Source: Oscillospiraceae bacterium | GTDB taxonomy: Bacteria > Bacillota > Clostridia > Oscillospirales > Ruminococcaceae | Assembly: GCA_017513135.1 (NCBI GenBank) | Contig: JAFWDH010000003.1 | Span: 48,310-112,309, forward strand | DNA length: 64,000 nt | Direction: 5' to 3' | In this document: piece after piece, positions 52,453 to 61,646 of the stretch | How the letters are laid out: the number at the start of each line of letters is the position of its first letter | Numbering within the stretch: the stretch's first letter is position 1 | Program-made: the position numbers and the translations under genes | The notes under the pieces: generated by a model | Told to the model about the DNA's origin: nothing | The model's database searches: none | The model's input: the letters and a program-made list of their open reading frames with translations, nothing else

Positions 52453-52486
52453 AACGGACTGACGCCCAGGCGCCAGTCCGTTTTTG
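52453..52486 (+). terminator. Intrinsic terminator
   Basis: Stem AACGGACTG (52453-52461) / CAGTCCGTT (52474-52482) with extra inner CGCC/GGCG pairing, followed by TTTTG. Confidence 0.82.
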
Positions 52487-52508
52487 TCATTCCTGCTACT
52501 GAAGGAGA

Positions 52509-54071
52509 CTATTTCCTGTTGATATCGATAAGGAAACGGTCGCGCTCACTGATCCCGTTGCCCATGGAGATCTCATCGAAGAACTGAATGGAAGAAGGAT
52601 TCTCCTTGGTGTAAGGAGTCCAGACAGGCATCGGCGTGCCGTCCTTGTCGTTTCCGTTGGGATCACCGTTCTTTGCAAAGTTCGTCCAATAGTTGCACAT
52701 GCGGCGTGCGAGATCGAAGTGATGACCGTCAAAAGGTCTCCAGCACTTCATCAGCGTCTCGAACTCGAACCAGAGATCGGAACTGTGGAAGGCACCGGCA
52801 TCATCACCGGGTATGGTGGGACCGAATACGTATGTGAAGAACTTCCTGCCCTGTTCCGCAGCGACCTCATCGAAGATCTCGTTTCCGAGCCACATCTGGC
52901 TTACAGAGGCATTTCTGTAGTAATCGCCGGGCATTGCCTTGACGAGTTTGCGGTATTCTTCCGCATACTCGCCGAAGGAAGCATCGATCCAGTTGTCGAC
53001 TTTAGTCGTCTCATCGATCTCAACGGCTGCGGCTTCTTCGCCGGCCTGGTTGAAGGCGAACATCTTCTGGGTCCTTGCATCGCCGTCCGGTTCCACAAGG
53101 AATTCGTCCTTGGTATTTCCTACCATGAAAGTGCCGACATGGATATCTCCGTCTTTTATAGCCTGATCATAAGGCTTGACGATGACCTTTCCGTCAACAC
53201 AGTAGCCCCATCTCCAGAACAGCTCATTGAATTTCTCGGAGATCACCTTGCCGTCAAGGGCCCTTGCCTCTTCCAGAGAATTGACCCCGAGTTCCTTGAA
53301 GAAAGCCTCTCCAAGTTTTTCCTGATCTGCGAGAGTCAGGGTGACTCTGGGGTTGGGACGGACCGGATATGTGAAGCCCATGGCTCCGATGGACTCAACT
53401 ATTCCTTTCTGGAACATACCTTTGTCCATAGGCATGAGCATATGCGCGAGAGTGCTGCTGCCGCCTGCCGACTGACCGAAGACGGTGATGTTCTCCGGGT
53501 CTCCGCCGAAGTTGGCGATGTTGCGCTTTACCCATGCGATACCGGCGCTCTGGTCCTGGAACCAGAAGTTGGCAGGAGCGTCAGGATTCTCTGCAGTGAC
53601 TTCGGGATGAGCCAGAAGGCCGAAGACGTTAACCCTGTAGCCGATGGAGCAGAGGATGACGCCGCGGGATGCGATGCGTTCGCCGTCGAACTCCATCTCA
53701 TGGGGATAGCCTTCCTGCAGACCGCCGCCGAATATCCACACCATTACGGGGAGCTTCTCGTCGACAGACTTTGCGGGAGTCCATATGTTGATCCTCAGGC
53801 AGTCTTCTCCCATTGGGACCTCGGGATCCACGTGCCATTCCTTGGAATAGAAGCCTTCAGGATTTGCGCCGGGTTTGCGCTGCATAGGTATCGGGCCGAA
53901 TTCTGAGCAGTCTCTGACGCCTTCCCAGGGCTCAGCGGGCTGCGGGGGACGCCAGCGGTTCTTGCCGGCTGTAGACGCCGCGAAGGGGATGCCCTTGTAA
54001 ACGGTGATCCTCGCGTCAGTTCCGACTACTCCCTTGACAAGGCCGGTCTCGGTTTTTGTAGTGCGTAGCAT
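52509..54071 (-). CDS. Type-B carboxylesterase
   Basis: 520 residues, full length for the family. Oxyanion hole region VWIFGGGLQEG (111-121), nucleophile elbow TVFGQSAGGSS (Ser201), EDCLRINIWTP (89-99) and a C-terminal catalytic His in DDAGAFHSSDLWFEF. There is no signal peptide, so it is cytosolic, unlike many secreted homologues. Bacterial relatives include para-nitrobenzyl esterases hydrolysing aromatic or acyl esters. Start has AAGGAGG 7 nt upstream. Downstream it faces a convergent unit. Confidence 0.93.
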   Translation of the reverse strand: MLRTTKTETGLVKGVVGTDARITVYKGIPFAASTAGKNRWRPPQPAEPWEGVRDCSEFGPIPMQRKPGANPEGFYSKEWHVDPEVPMGEDCLRINIWTPAKSVDEKLPVMVWIFGGGLQEGYPHEMEFDGERIASRGVILCSIGYRVNVFGLLAHPEVTAENPDAPANFWFQDQSAGIAWVKRNIANFGGDPENITVFGQSAGGSSTLAHMLMPMDKGMFQKGIVESIGAMGFTYPVRPNPRVTLTLADQEKLGEAFFKELGVNSLEEARALDGKVISEKFNELFWRWGYCVDGKVIVKPYDQAIKDGDIHVGTFMVGNTKDEFLVEPDGDARTQKMFAFNQAGEEAAAVEIDETTKVDNWIDASFGEYAEEYRKLVKAMPGDYYRNASVSQMWLGNEIFDEVAAEQGRKFFTYVFGPTIPGDDAGAFHSSDLWFEFETLMKCWRPFDGHHFDLARRMCNYWTNFAKNGDPNGNDKDGTPMPVWTPYTKENPSSIQFFDEISMGNGISERDRFLIDINRK

Positions 54072-54174
54072 TAGGTTTGACCTCCTTAAAGATGTTATTA
54101 TTATTACTTAAATCATAGCCTCAGAGTTTTTAGGAATCAATGATGATCAGCAGGATAATGAAGCATATGCTTTG

Positions 54175-54633
54175 TCAGAGCGCCATCACATATATCTGAC
54201 AGGGATTGTTTCTGTCCCAAAGATCCGGGAAGACCTGAAATTCCTTGAAGCCTACTGACAGGTAGAACCTGTTTGTGGCATCGTAGCATGGATACCTGCC
54301 CATCTGTACGGTCTTGACCTGCAGAAATGAGAAACCTTCTTCCCGCGCTGCTTTTCTGGCAGCCTCAAACAGCCGCTTTCCGATCCCTTTCCTGTGGTAT
54401 GCCTCAAGGACGCCTAGCACGTATATCTCGGCGGTATCCTTTCCGGTCTTACGCAGACATATAAAGCCCACCGGAACGCTGCCCGCATAGGCCGCAAAGA
54501 ACGGGCAAGCGGAGCTGCTCTCGATGTATTCTTCTCTGGATTCTTCTATACCGAACCACTCGGTCAGCGATTCAAGTATCGATCTGGATATCGCTTTCTT
54601 TGATCTCGGATCAGTGATCTCTATTATTTCCAT
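54175..54633 (-). CDS. GNAT-family acetyltransferase
   Basis: 152 residues. Motif A for acetyl-CoA binding is in IYVLGVLEAYHRKGIGKRLFEAARK, with preceding strand VGFICLRKTGKDTAEIYVLGV and following FLQVKTV and Tyr-rich C-terminal strand TNRFYLSVGFKEF. This matches the small-molecule or amino-acid N-acetyltransferase subgroup. The acceptor is unknown. It is monocistronic, just past the ppdK terminator. Confidence 0.88.
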   Translation of the reverse strand: MEIIEITDPRSKKAISRSILESLTEWFGIEESREEYIESSSACPFFAAYAGSVPVGFICLRKTGKDTAEIYVLGVLEAYHRKGIGKRLFEAARKAAREEGFSFLQVKTVQMGRYPCYDATNRFYLSVGFKEFQVFPDLWDRNNPCQIYVMAL

Positions 54634-54693
54634 TTTTCACTGCCTCTGTATTGTCTGCTGATGTAATTGTAACGCAGGAAGACTGTTTTAAAA

Positions 54694-54724
54694 AAGCCGG
54701 TCAGGTCTATGACCTGACCGGCTT
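54694..54724 (-). terminator. Intrinsic terminator of ppdK
   Basis: Fourteen-bp perfect stem AAGCCGGTCAGGTC / GACCTGACCGGCTT with a TAT loop. The minus strand reads into TTTTTTA. Confidence 0.87.
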
Positions 54725-54755
54725 ATATGAATTTCTGTAAGAACCTTATGTCCTG

Positions 54756-57392
54756 TTACCTGGGGTTCTTGATCTGAGCCTGCGCAGCCGCGAGGCGGGC
54801 GATCGGTACACGGAAGGGTGAGCAGGAAACATAGGTAAGACCGATGTTGTGGCAGAACTCGATGGATGTCGGGTCACCGCCGTGCTCTCCGCAGATTCCG
54901 AGTTTGATGTCGGGACGGGTCTGCTTTCCGAGTTCGACAGCGGTCTTCATAAGACGGCCTACACCGACCTGATCGAGGTGCGCGAACGGATCGAGCTCAT
55001 AGATGTTCTTGCCGTAGTAGTCATTGAGGAACTTGCCGGCGTCATCACGTGAGAATCCGAAGGTGTACTGCGTGAGGTCATTGGTTCCGAAGGAGAAGAA
55101 CTCTGCTTCCTTGGCGATGTCGTCAGCTGTAAGAGCCGCGCGCGGGATCTCGATCATAGAGCCGACCTTGTAGTGGAGAGGCTTGCCCATCTTCTCGATG
55201 ATAGCGTCAGCTGTGTCACAGACGACCTTCTTGACGTACTGGAGCTCCTTGATCTCGCCGACCAGCGGGATCATGATCTCGGGGGTAACTTCCATTCCGG
55301 TGCGCTCCATAACGGCATATGCGGCCTGGATGACAGCGGTGGTCTGCATCTCAGCGAGCTCAGGATAGGAGACAGCCAGACGGCAGCCTCTGTGTCCCAT
55401 CATCGGGTTGAACTCATGCAGATTGTTAATGGTCTGGTAGACTTCTTCCACGGAGATGTTCATCGTATGAGCCAGATTCTCGATGTCGGCTGCGTTGGTG
55501 GGAACGAACTCATGGAGAGGAGGATCCAGGAAGCGGATGGTCACGGGTCTGCCGTGCATCTCTTCATAGAGCTTCTCAAAGTCGCCCTGCTGCATCGGGA
55601 GCAGCTTGGCAAGGGCAGCCTTGCGCTGATCTGTGGTCTTGGAGACTATGAATTCACGGATAGCCGCGATACGGTCGGTCTCGAAGAACATATGCTCTGT
55701 ACGGCAGAGACCGATGCCTTCTGCACCGTACTCGAATGCCTGTCTGGCATCGGCGGGCGTATCAGCATTGGTGCGGACACCGAGGGTGCGGACTTCGTCA
55801 GCCCAGCCCATGAAACGGCCGAAATTGCCGGAGAGAGAAGCGGGAACGGTGGGGATGGCTTCGAGATAGATGTTGCCGGTGCTGCCGTCGAGGGAGATAT
55901 AGTCTCCGCGGTTGACGCGCTTGCCGAATACTTCGAAGTATCCTTCGTCATCATGCATGCTGATGTCGCCGCATCCGGAAACACAGCAGGTTCCCATTCC
56001 GCGGGCAACGACTGCCGCGTGGGAGGTCATTCCGCCGCGAACGGTCAGGATGCCCTGAGAAACGTGCATTCCTTCGATATCCTCAGGAGATGTCTCAAGA
56101 CGTACGAGGATGACTTTGTTGCCCTTGGCTGCTTCTGCGATGGCTTCTTCTGCGGAGAAGACTACCTGGCCGCAGGCGGCGCCGGGAGAAGCGGGAAGTG
56201 CGGATGCTACGACGGTCGCCTTCTTGAGAGCGTCAGCGTCGAACTGGGGATGCAGGAGAGCGTCGAGCTGCTTGGGATCTACCATGAGCAGAGCTTCTTC
56301 CTTGGAGATCATGCCCTCATCAACGAGGTCGCATGCCACGCGAAGAGCGGCGGCAGCGGTACGCTTGCCGTTACGGGTCTGCAGCATGTAGAGTTTGCCG
56401 TTCTCAATGGTGAACTCCATGTCCTGCATGTCGCGGTAATGTTTCTCGAGCCTATTGGCTATCTCGGAGAACTGCTTGTAGACTTCGGGGTTGGTCTGAG
56501 CGAGCTCATCGATGCTGGAGGGGGTCCTGACGCCGGCGACGACGTCTTCGCCCTGTGCATTCATAAGGAACTCACCGAAGAGACCCTTCTCGCCGGTGGC
56601 GGGGTTACGAGTGAACGCAACGCCGGTTCCGGAGTTGTTATTGAGGTTTCCGAATACCATCGGCATCACGCTGACGGCTGTTCCCCAGCTGGAGGGGATC
56701 TCATTCATCTTGCGGTAGAAGATGGCTCTTTCATTGTTCCAGGAACGGAAGACCGCTTTTACGGCGCCCATGAGCTGGACGTTGGGGTCCTGGGGGAACT
56801 CTTCGCCGATATTCTCTTTATAGAACTCGCGGAAGAGCTTGAGCATCTCTTTGAGGTCTTCGGTATCAAGTTCGATATCCTGCTTGACGCCCTTCTTTTC
56901 CTTGATATCGTCGATGATGGTCTCGAAACGCTTCTTGCTCAGGCCCATGACAACGTCAGAATACATCTGGACGAAGCGGCGATAGGAGTCATATACGAAA
57001 CGCTCGAACTTGGGATCGGAGTTGCCTGCGATAAGACCTGCGGCGACCTCGTCATTTATTCCGAGGTTGAGGATGGTGTCCATCATGCCGGGCATTGAAG
57101 CGCGGGCTCCGGAGCGGACCGAAACGAGAAGGGGCTTGGCAGGATCGCCGAGCTTCTTGTCGTTGATATCCTCGATCTTGTGCAGATACTCAAAGATCTC
57201 TGCCTCGATCTCGGGAGCGACGGTCTCGTTATCATCGTAATAACGAGTGCAGGCTTCAGTCGAAATGATGAAGCCCTGGGGGACAGGTAAGCCGATGTTT
57301 GTCATCTCGGCTAGGTTTGCTCCCTTGCCTCCGAGCAGCTCTCTCATGGAGCCGTTGCCTTCGGAGAAGAGGTAAACATACTTGTAAGCCAT
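54756..57392 (-). CDS. ppdK: Pyruvate, phosphate dikinase
   Basis: 878 residues, full length. The ATP-grasp nucleotide domain (KGANLAEMTNIGLPVPQGF, SVRSGARASMPGMMDTILNLG) is followed by the phosphohistidine domain GGMTSHAAVVARGMG (His458) and the PEP/pyruvate TIM barrel with the GVRTNADTPADARQAFEYGAEGIGLCRTEHMF segment and the C-terminal GICGEHGGDP catalytic Cys. It converts pyruvate, ATP and phosphate to PEP, AMP and PPi, or the reverse in glycolysis of PPi-using anaerobes. Its own promoter lies at 57447-57475. It is monocistronic. Confidence 0.98.
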   Translation of the reverse strand: MAYKYVYLFSEGNGSMRELLGGKGANLAEMTNIGLPVPQGFIISTEACTRYYDDNETVAPEIEAEIFEYLHKIEDINDKKLGDPAKPLLVSVRSGARASMPGMMDTILNLGINDEVAAGLIAGNSDPKFERFVYDSYRRFVQMYSDVVMGLSKKRFETIIDDIKEKKGVKQDIELDTEDLKEMLKLFREFYKENIGEEFPQDPNVQLMGAVKAVFRSWNNERAIFYRKMNEIPSSWGTAVSVMPMVFGNLNNNSGTGVAFTRNPATGEKGLFGEFLMNAQGEDVVAGVRTPSSIDELAQTNPEVYKQFSEIANRLEKHYRDMQDMEFTIENGKLYMLQTRNGKRTAAAALRVACDLVDEGMISKEEALLMVDPKQLDALLHPQFDADALKKATVVASALPASPGAACGQVVFSAEEAIAEAAKGNKVILVRLETSPEDIEGMHVSQGILTVRGGMTSHAAVVARGMGTCCVSGCGDISMHDDEGYFEVFGKRVNRGDYISLDGSTGNIYLEAIPTVPASLSGNFGRFMGWADEVRTLGVRTNADTPADARQAFEYGAEGIGLCRTEHMFFETDRIAAIREFIVSKTTDQRKAALAKLLPMQQGDFEKLYEEMHGRPVTIRFLDPPLHEFVPTNAADIENLAHTMNISVEEVYQTINNLHEFNPMMGHRGCRLAVSYPELAEMQTTAVIQAAYAVMERTGMEVTPEIMIPLVGEIKELQYVKKVVCDTADAIIEKMGKPLHYKVGSMIEIPRAALTADDIAKEAEFFSFGTNDLTQYTFGFSRDDAGKFLNDYYGKNIYELDPFAHLDQVGVGRLMKTAVELGKQTRPDIKLGICGEHGGDPTSIEFCHNIGLTYVSCSPFRVPIARLAAAQAQIKNPR

Positions 57393-57446
57393 AGAAACCT
57401 CCGTAAATAATATTCCTATTATATAATTGCTTTTTTGGCAAACGTA

Positions 57447-57475
57447 ATTATATCAGAATATAATGCCCAAAACAA
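57447..57475 (-). promoter_or_regulatory. Predicted promoter of ppdK
   Basis: Minus strand: -35 TTGTTT (57470-57475), 17-bp spacer, -10 TATAAT (57447-57452). Confidence 0.65.
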
Positions 57476-57619
57476 TAATCTGAAATGATGTTAAGCATAG
57501 AAAACAGAGGATGCGTAAGCATACCGCCGAAATATGTACATAATCGCCTTTTTTCGTGTGCAATTGAAAAAATGATGTAAAATAAGCAGCGCAAAAACGA
57601 TTAAGATGTACCCTTTCGG

Positions 57620-57648
57620 TTGAAATTGCAATGATCAATTGCGATAAT
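57620..57648 (+). promoter_or_regulatory. Predicted promoter of prs
   Basis: -35 TTGAAA (57620-57625), 17-bp spacer, -10 GATAAT (57643-57648). The -35/spacer region contains ATTGCAAT and CAATTGC elements. Confidence 0.6.
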
Positions 57649-57728
57649 ATTAAAGGTATAACAGTGGACGGTCAAAGCGTAACTCAGCGAACGAAATGTC
57701 AAAAAGAGACAGGGGAGAATAGTTCAGA

Positions 57729-58709
57729 ATGAATGTGCACGGAAGGGAAATAAAGCTTTTTGCAGGAAACTCCAATCCGGCGCTGGCGCAGGAGATATCT
57801 GATGCGCTGGGCATACCTCTCGGCAAGTGCGATGTAGGGAAATTCACCGACGGAGAGACATCAGTCTCCGTATATGAGACAGTCAGAGGATCCGATGTGT
57901 TCGTGATACAGTCCACGTCGGAACCGACCAACGACAACCTGATGGAGCTTCTAGTAATGATAGATGCGTTCAAGAGGGCGTCCGCGGGAAGGATCACGGC
58001 AGTAGTGCCGTACTACGGCTATGCAAGGCAGGACAGAAAAGCCAAAGGCAGAGATCCGATCACGTCCAAACTGGTGGCAGATATGATCACAGTGGCAGGT
58101 GCGGACAGGATCCTTACGATGGACCTGCATGCGCCGCAGATCCAGGGATTCTTCAATATCCCTCTGGACCATCTGGTCGGTAGCGCGATACTTGCTCCTT
58201 ACCTTCTGGAAAAATACGGGGTGGACAATCCCGATCTGGTCGTCATGTCCCCCGATGTCGGGTCCATAAACAGGGCGAGGAAATTCGCGGAATATTTCAA
58301 CGCGCCTATTGCTATCGTTGACAAAAGGAGACCGAAGGCGAACGTCAGTGAAGTTATGAACATCATCGGTGACGTGCGGGACAAGGACATCATCATATTC
58401 GATGATATGGTGGACACAGCGGGAACACTGTACCATGCAGCCTTTGCCATCAAGGAAGCCGGAGCCAGAAGCATCACGGCGACTGCGACACATGCGGTCC
58501 TTTCAGGTCCTGCGGTGGAACGCATACAGGAATCGCCGATAGACAATCTGGTTGTCCTGAATACTATCAATGTGCCTGAAAGCAAGCGAATAGACAAGAT
58601 CACCGTGTTGCCGGCCGGCCGGCTGTTTGCTGAAGCGATAGAGCATATCTATTCAGACAAGCCGATGTCGCCGCTGGTCGATAAGATGGTGGAAGCGAAA
58701 CAGGACTGA
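57729..58709 (+). CDS. prs: Ribose-phosphate pyrophosphokinase
   Basis: 326 residues. Family markers are IKLFAGNSNPALAQEISDALG at the N-terminus, VVPYYGYARQDRKAKGRDPIT (ATP loop), MDLHAPQIQGFFNIPLDHL and the PRPP loop IIIFDDMVDTAGTLYHAA. It makes PRPP from ribose-5-phosphate and ATP, feeding purine, pyrimidine, His and Trp synthesis. In this window it would supply upp. GGGGAG-type RBS precedes the ATG. Confidence 0.97.
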   Translation: MNVHGREIKLFAGNSNPALAQEISDALGIPLGKCDVGKFTDGETSVSVYETVRGSDVFVIQSTSEPTNDNLMELLVMIDAFKRASAGRITAVVPYYGYARQDRKAKGRDPITSKLVADMITVAGADRILTMDLHAPQIQGFFNIPLDHLVGSAILAPYLLEKYGVDNPDLVVMSPDVGSINRARKFAEYFNAPIAIVDKRRPKANVSEVMNIIGDVRDKDIIIFDDMVDTAGTLYHAAFAIKEAGARSITATATHAVLSGPAVERIQESPIDNLVVLNTINVPESKRIDKITVLPAGRLFAEAIEHIYSDKPMSPLVDKMVEAKQD

Positions 58710-58724
58710 TTCAACTGACATTTT

Positions 58725-58767
58725 AAAGAGATCCCTCCCGGGAAAACTTCCCGGGAGGGATCTCTTT
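58725..58767. terminator. Bidirectional intrinsic terminator
   Basis: Twenty-bp stem with a 3-nt loop (58725-58744 / 58748-58767, arms start AAAGAGATCC) and T/A tracts at both ends, between convergent prs and the FemAB-like gene. Confidence 0.88.
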
Positions 58768-58779
58768 TTATAAACGGAT

Positions 58780-60045
58780 TCAGGCAGTGTTTCTCTTGAG
58801 AAGACCGAGGACAGCAAACCGAAGCTTGCGGTATAAAGGACGTATCTTCTCATAGATGAAATACCAGAACGGTTTCGTGACCAGATCAAATTCACCGATG
58901 AACTCGATGAGACGTCCGCCCCACTGCATTTTGAACTCATGTACGGTACGGAAACGCTCATCCATTTCGGTCCCGTACATATCAAGAAATACGCAGCCGG
59001 CTTCCTTCTGCGCCATCAGCTTCTCGTAGTAGGTGCGGTTGTTGCAGAAAGTCTCATTCAGCTTGCCCAGGCTTCCTGCGTGTACTGCCCACGCCTTGTC
59101 ACCGTATCTGACAACGAGGTGACCGCTCACCGGTATCTCTCCTGTGTATTGTTTGGCATACTCCTTAAAAAGATCGATCTCCCTGAGAAGTCTCGCCTCC
59201 GTTTCGGCAGACTCCTTTAAAGGTCCTTCCTTCCTGAGTTTCTGCCTTTTTTCCAGCACTGCAGCCAGTTCTTCTTCAAGCATTTTCACTGTGGCAGAAG
59301 GGTCAACATAGCCCATGTACAGATGAGCCATCCCGTCCCTGGCAAGAGTATCGTAGAAGTTCTTGTAATAATGCTCCTGGAACATAACGAAATCGTCCCT
59401 CTCCGCTGTATGGGACAGCAGGTCGAAAAGGACCGGGATGTCATCTGTAGTGCCCTCGCATACCCTGACAGCATAATGATGAGACTTTTTCACGTTCTTC
59501 ATGATGTTTCCGGTGAAACTCTTCTCGATCTCCTTTCTGTCCCGGGTGAGATCGATGCGGAAGGTAAATCTCGGTGAGCGCCCGAAATCCAGAGTCCATC
59601 CCTTGTGATCGTAGCCCAGAGAAAGAAGGTGCTCTACTATATCGGAGTTATCAAAGCCTCCCGGAACAACAGATCCGTCCAGAGCAAGTTCCCTTCTTTC
59701 CACATCTGGATCTATCGCAACGAACATAGCCCCGATGGAGCGGGCAAAGAGCCTGAGGTTCTCTGTCATTGCTTCTACAAGGGCCTTATCGGAATAGTCG
59801 CAAACGAAACCACGGGGGCAGTAGAGATACGGAGGAAGGAACCTGGCAGGGTGCTTCTCCAGAAGAAGGGCAGCCCCGACGATGTTACCATCGTCATCGG
59901 CTAATGCTGTCCGGTATACTTTTACACCATGCTCTATAGCATTGAATTCGCCCCAGGCAGAACTCTGCATAAAGTGACTTTTAGTCGGATGACAGCGAAC
60001 GAAATCGTCGAAGACTTTGTAATCTACGTTTTGTATAAATGTCAT
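58780..60045 (-). CDS. FemAB-family peptidoglycan bridge aminoacyltransferase
   Basis: 421 residues. Two GNAT-like domains: 1-160 (HFMQSSAWGEF, GAALLLEKHPARFLPPYLYCPRGFVCDYSDK, MFVAIDPD) and 165-400 (NIMKNVKKSHHYAVRV, ERDDFVMFQEHYYKNFY, LDMYGTEMDERFRTVHEFKMQWGG). A helical coiled-coil insert (about 245-300, MLEEELAAVLEKRQKLRKE) sits between them as in FemX/MurM. These enzymes add Gly, Ser or Ala from aminoacyl-tRNA to the lipid II stem lysine. No partner gene is linked, so the residue added is unknown. It is membrane-peripheral. Confidence 0.93.
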   Translation of the reverse strand: MTFIQNVDYKVFDDFVRCHPTKSHFMQSSAWGEFNAIEHGVKVYRTALADDDGNIVGAALLLEKHPARFLPPYLYCPRGFVCDYSDKALVEAMTENLRLFARSIGAMFVAIDPDVERRELALDGSVVPGGFDNSDIVEHLLSLGYDHKGWTLDFGRSPRFTFRIDLTRDRKEIEKSFTGNIMKNVKKSHHYAVRVCEGTTDDIPVLFDLLSHTAERDDFVMFQEHYYKNFYDTLARDGMAHLYMGYVDPSATVKMLEEELAAVLEKRQKLRKEGPLKESAETEARLLREIDLFKEYAKQYTGEIPVSGHLVVRYGDKAWAVHAGSLGKLNETFCNNRTYYEKLMAQKEAGCVFLDMYGTEMDERFRTVHEFKMQWGGRLIEFIGEFDLVTKPFWYFIYEKIRPLYRKLRFAVLGLLKRNTA

Positions 60046-60316
60046 TTACCTGCTCCGGTATATCAAAAAAGTTTTAAACAGTGACATAAAGACAGGACAG
60101 ACAGCCTGCATGTATAGCAAAGAAGACAAATTGATGATAGCCAAAGAAAAAATCTATATAAAATGATCACGAATATCTAAAGACAAAGCCGTTTTAGACG
60201 CAAAAATGTACTGCAAAAAAAACATAAAAATATCAAGCAAAAAAGTGTTTTTAACAACTTCAACAGAGTTTTCAACATATGTGAAAACAGTTCGTATAAA
60301 ACCTTGGACAGTTGCT

Positions 60317-61564
60317 TCAGGAATAGTATCTGCGCCTCAGAACAGACCATGTCTGGATGAATTTCATCATATCGCGGGAATCCTCCGGATCAAAAGCGAA
60401 ATCCCTATCCTCTTTGGAGTTGCCGGGTATGTCAAAGGCGCAAAGCACCTCGTTGTGAGTCAGATTGAAGGTCAAAGCGGGCGTTACATCGTATTTAAAG
60501 GGCTTGCCGTCTCTGGTCACGTCAAGATGAAGGCCGTCCCGGTCGAGTGTCGCGGTGCCTTCACCATGGCATCTGTAACCGTTTTCGGAAAAATCTTCCG
60601 CGGAGGATTCAAGGAACCTGCCTCTAAGCTGTATGGGAAGAAGTTCGCCTGAGACAAGCTTCCTGTCCAGAACAGAGTCCTGCCATCTGAACCATTCCGG
60701 AGGAGTATCCATTTCAGCCCGGCTTCCGTCGGGATTGAAAAGGAAACCGTAATCATCTGTAGTGACACGATAGCCGCAGGATGAACAGAAAAGATCCCGC
60801 CCGGAAGACTGCATCGTGTGTTCCTTTCCGCATTTCGGGCAGAGCCAGAGCAGGTTCTCAAGACCCTGCAGGTTCCGCGGTTTGCTGCTTTTGTGCATCG
60901 CGGTGCGCTGCCATTCATAATCATTGTAGAATACTCCCTGACTGATCCTTTCGGCAATCTCGGTATCAGACATCCTCTCAACATCTTCAGCAGATAGCAA
61001 GACGTATCCCTTAGCTTCTGCCTTTATTGGAAATTTATTTCCGCATGCCCATTTCGGAGAATAGAGATGATTTCCCCTTATCTGTACGTTAACTACGGGT
61101 ACACCGAGATTCTTAACAAGTTTGCCGATAGAAGGATCTATTTCTGTGCTCTCGCCGATCGAGCTTATCTGTCCTTCCGGGAATATGGCGATACTTCTTC
61201 CGGAACGTATCACCCGTATCATCTTTCTTACGGATGAGAGGTCGGGAAAAAACTGCCTTTTCGGGATGCATCCTCCGAGTTTGAGCCCTATACGGAGGAC
61301 TTTATCGCGGAAGAAGTGAGTGGACACTACAAAGATAGGAGGATTCTTAATACATACGAAAGCTACTGCACCGAAATCGTACATAGACTGATGGTTGGAA
61401 ACTATGACATACGGCGGTTTAATGTTTCTGATACCGGAACGATCGATACGAAGACGGCGGAAGACCCGGAGATACAGGCCGAACAGATACATAGCCGCTT
61501 TATAAAATACCGAAGGCTTCAGCACCGTATCTTTATTCTTTTTTTTCCGATCTTTCCCCTGCAT
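60317..61564 (-). CDS. 1-acylglycerol-3-phosphate acyltransferase with C-terminal zinc-ribbon extension
   Basis: 415 residues, against about 200-250 for a typical PlsC. The acyltransferase part has the catalytic HX4D in SNHQSMYDF (His58, Asp63), FFRDKVLRIG and the FPEG motif SIAIFPEGQIS (128-131). A segment of about 100 residues follows, then a zinc ribbon CPKCG-x14-CSSCG (Cys242, 245, 260, 263) and a soluble C-terminal domain of about 150 residues with beta-strand character (TATLDRDGLHLDVTRDG). It acylates lysophosphatidic acid in phospholipid synthesis. The function of the extension is unknown. AGGAGG lies upstream of the ATG. Confidence 0.9.
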   Translation of the reverse strand: MQGKDRKKKNKDTVLKPSVFYKAAMYLFGLYLRVFRRLRIDRSGIRNIKPPYVIVSNHQSMYDFGAVAFVCIKNPPIFVVSTHFFRDKVLRIGLKLGGCIPKRQFFPDLSSVRKMIRVIRSGRSIAIFPEGQISSIGESTEIDPSIGKLVKNLGVPVVNVQIRGNHLYSPKWACGNKFPIKAEAKGYVLLSAEDVERMSDTEIAERISQGVFYNDYEWQRTAMHKSSKPRNLQGLENLLWLCPKCGKEHTMQSSGRDLFCSSCGYRVTTDDYGFLFNPDGSRAEMDTPPEWFRWQDSVLDRKLVSGELLPIQLRGRFLESSAEDFSENGYRCHGEGTATLDRDGLHLDVTRDGKPFKYDVTPALTFNLTHNEVLCAFDIPGNSKEDRDFAFDPEDSRDMMKFIQTWSVLRRRYYS

Positions 61565-61585
61565 ACTGACCTCCTAAAAGAAGCA

Positions 61586-61615
61586 GCGCAAAGCGCCATA
61601 AGAGACACTTTGCGC
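61586..61615 (-). terminator. Possible terminator between upp and the acyltransferase gene
   Basis: Eight-bp stem GCGCAAAG / CTTTGCGC with a 14-nt loop and a weak T-rich tail on the minus strand. Read-through into the acyltransferase gene is plausible. Confidence 0.5.
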
Positions 61616-61646
61616 CTTACAACTTATAAACGGGCGATGTGGCCGA

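Larger units (their letters stand above)
57393..57728. other. Divergent promoter interval between ppdK and prs
   Basis: 336 bp, A/T-rich and without a supported gene. It carries the ppdK promoter (57447-57475, minus) and the prs promoter (57620-57648, plus), plus an imperfect inverted repeat around ATTGCAATGATCAATTGCGAT near 57625-57645. No riboswitch is recognised. The long A/T leader between 57648 and 57729 is untranslated. Confidence 0.6.

Noticed and set aside
52719..53906. 395-codon open frame on the plus strand
   Set aside because: Antisense to the type-B carboxylesterase gene, which is fully supported.
55173..57098. 641-codon open frame on the plus strand
   Set aside because: It lies antisense to ppdK, whose motifs and codon use are unambiguous; GC-rich third positions of ppdK create the open frame. 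The translation has no recognisable domain.
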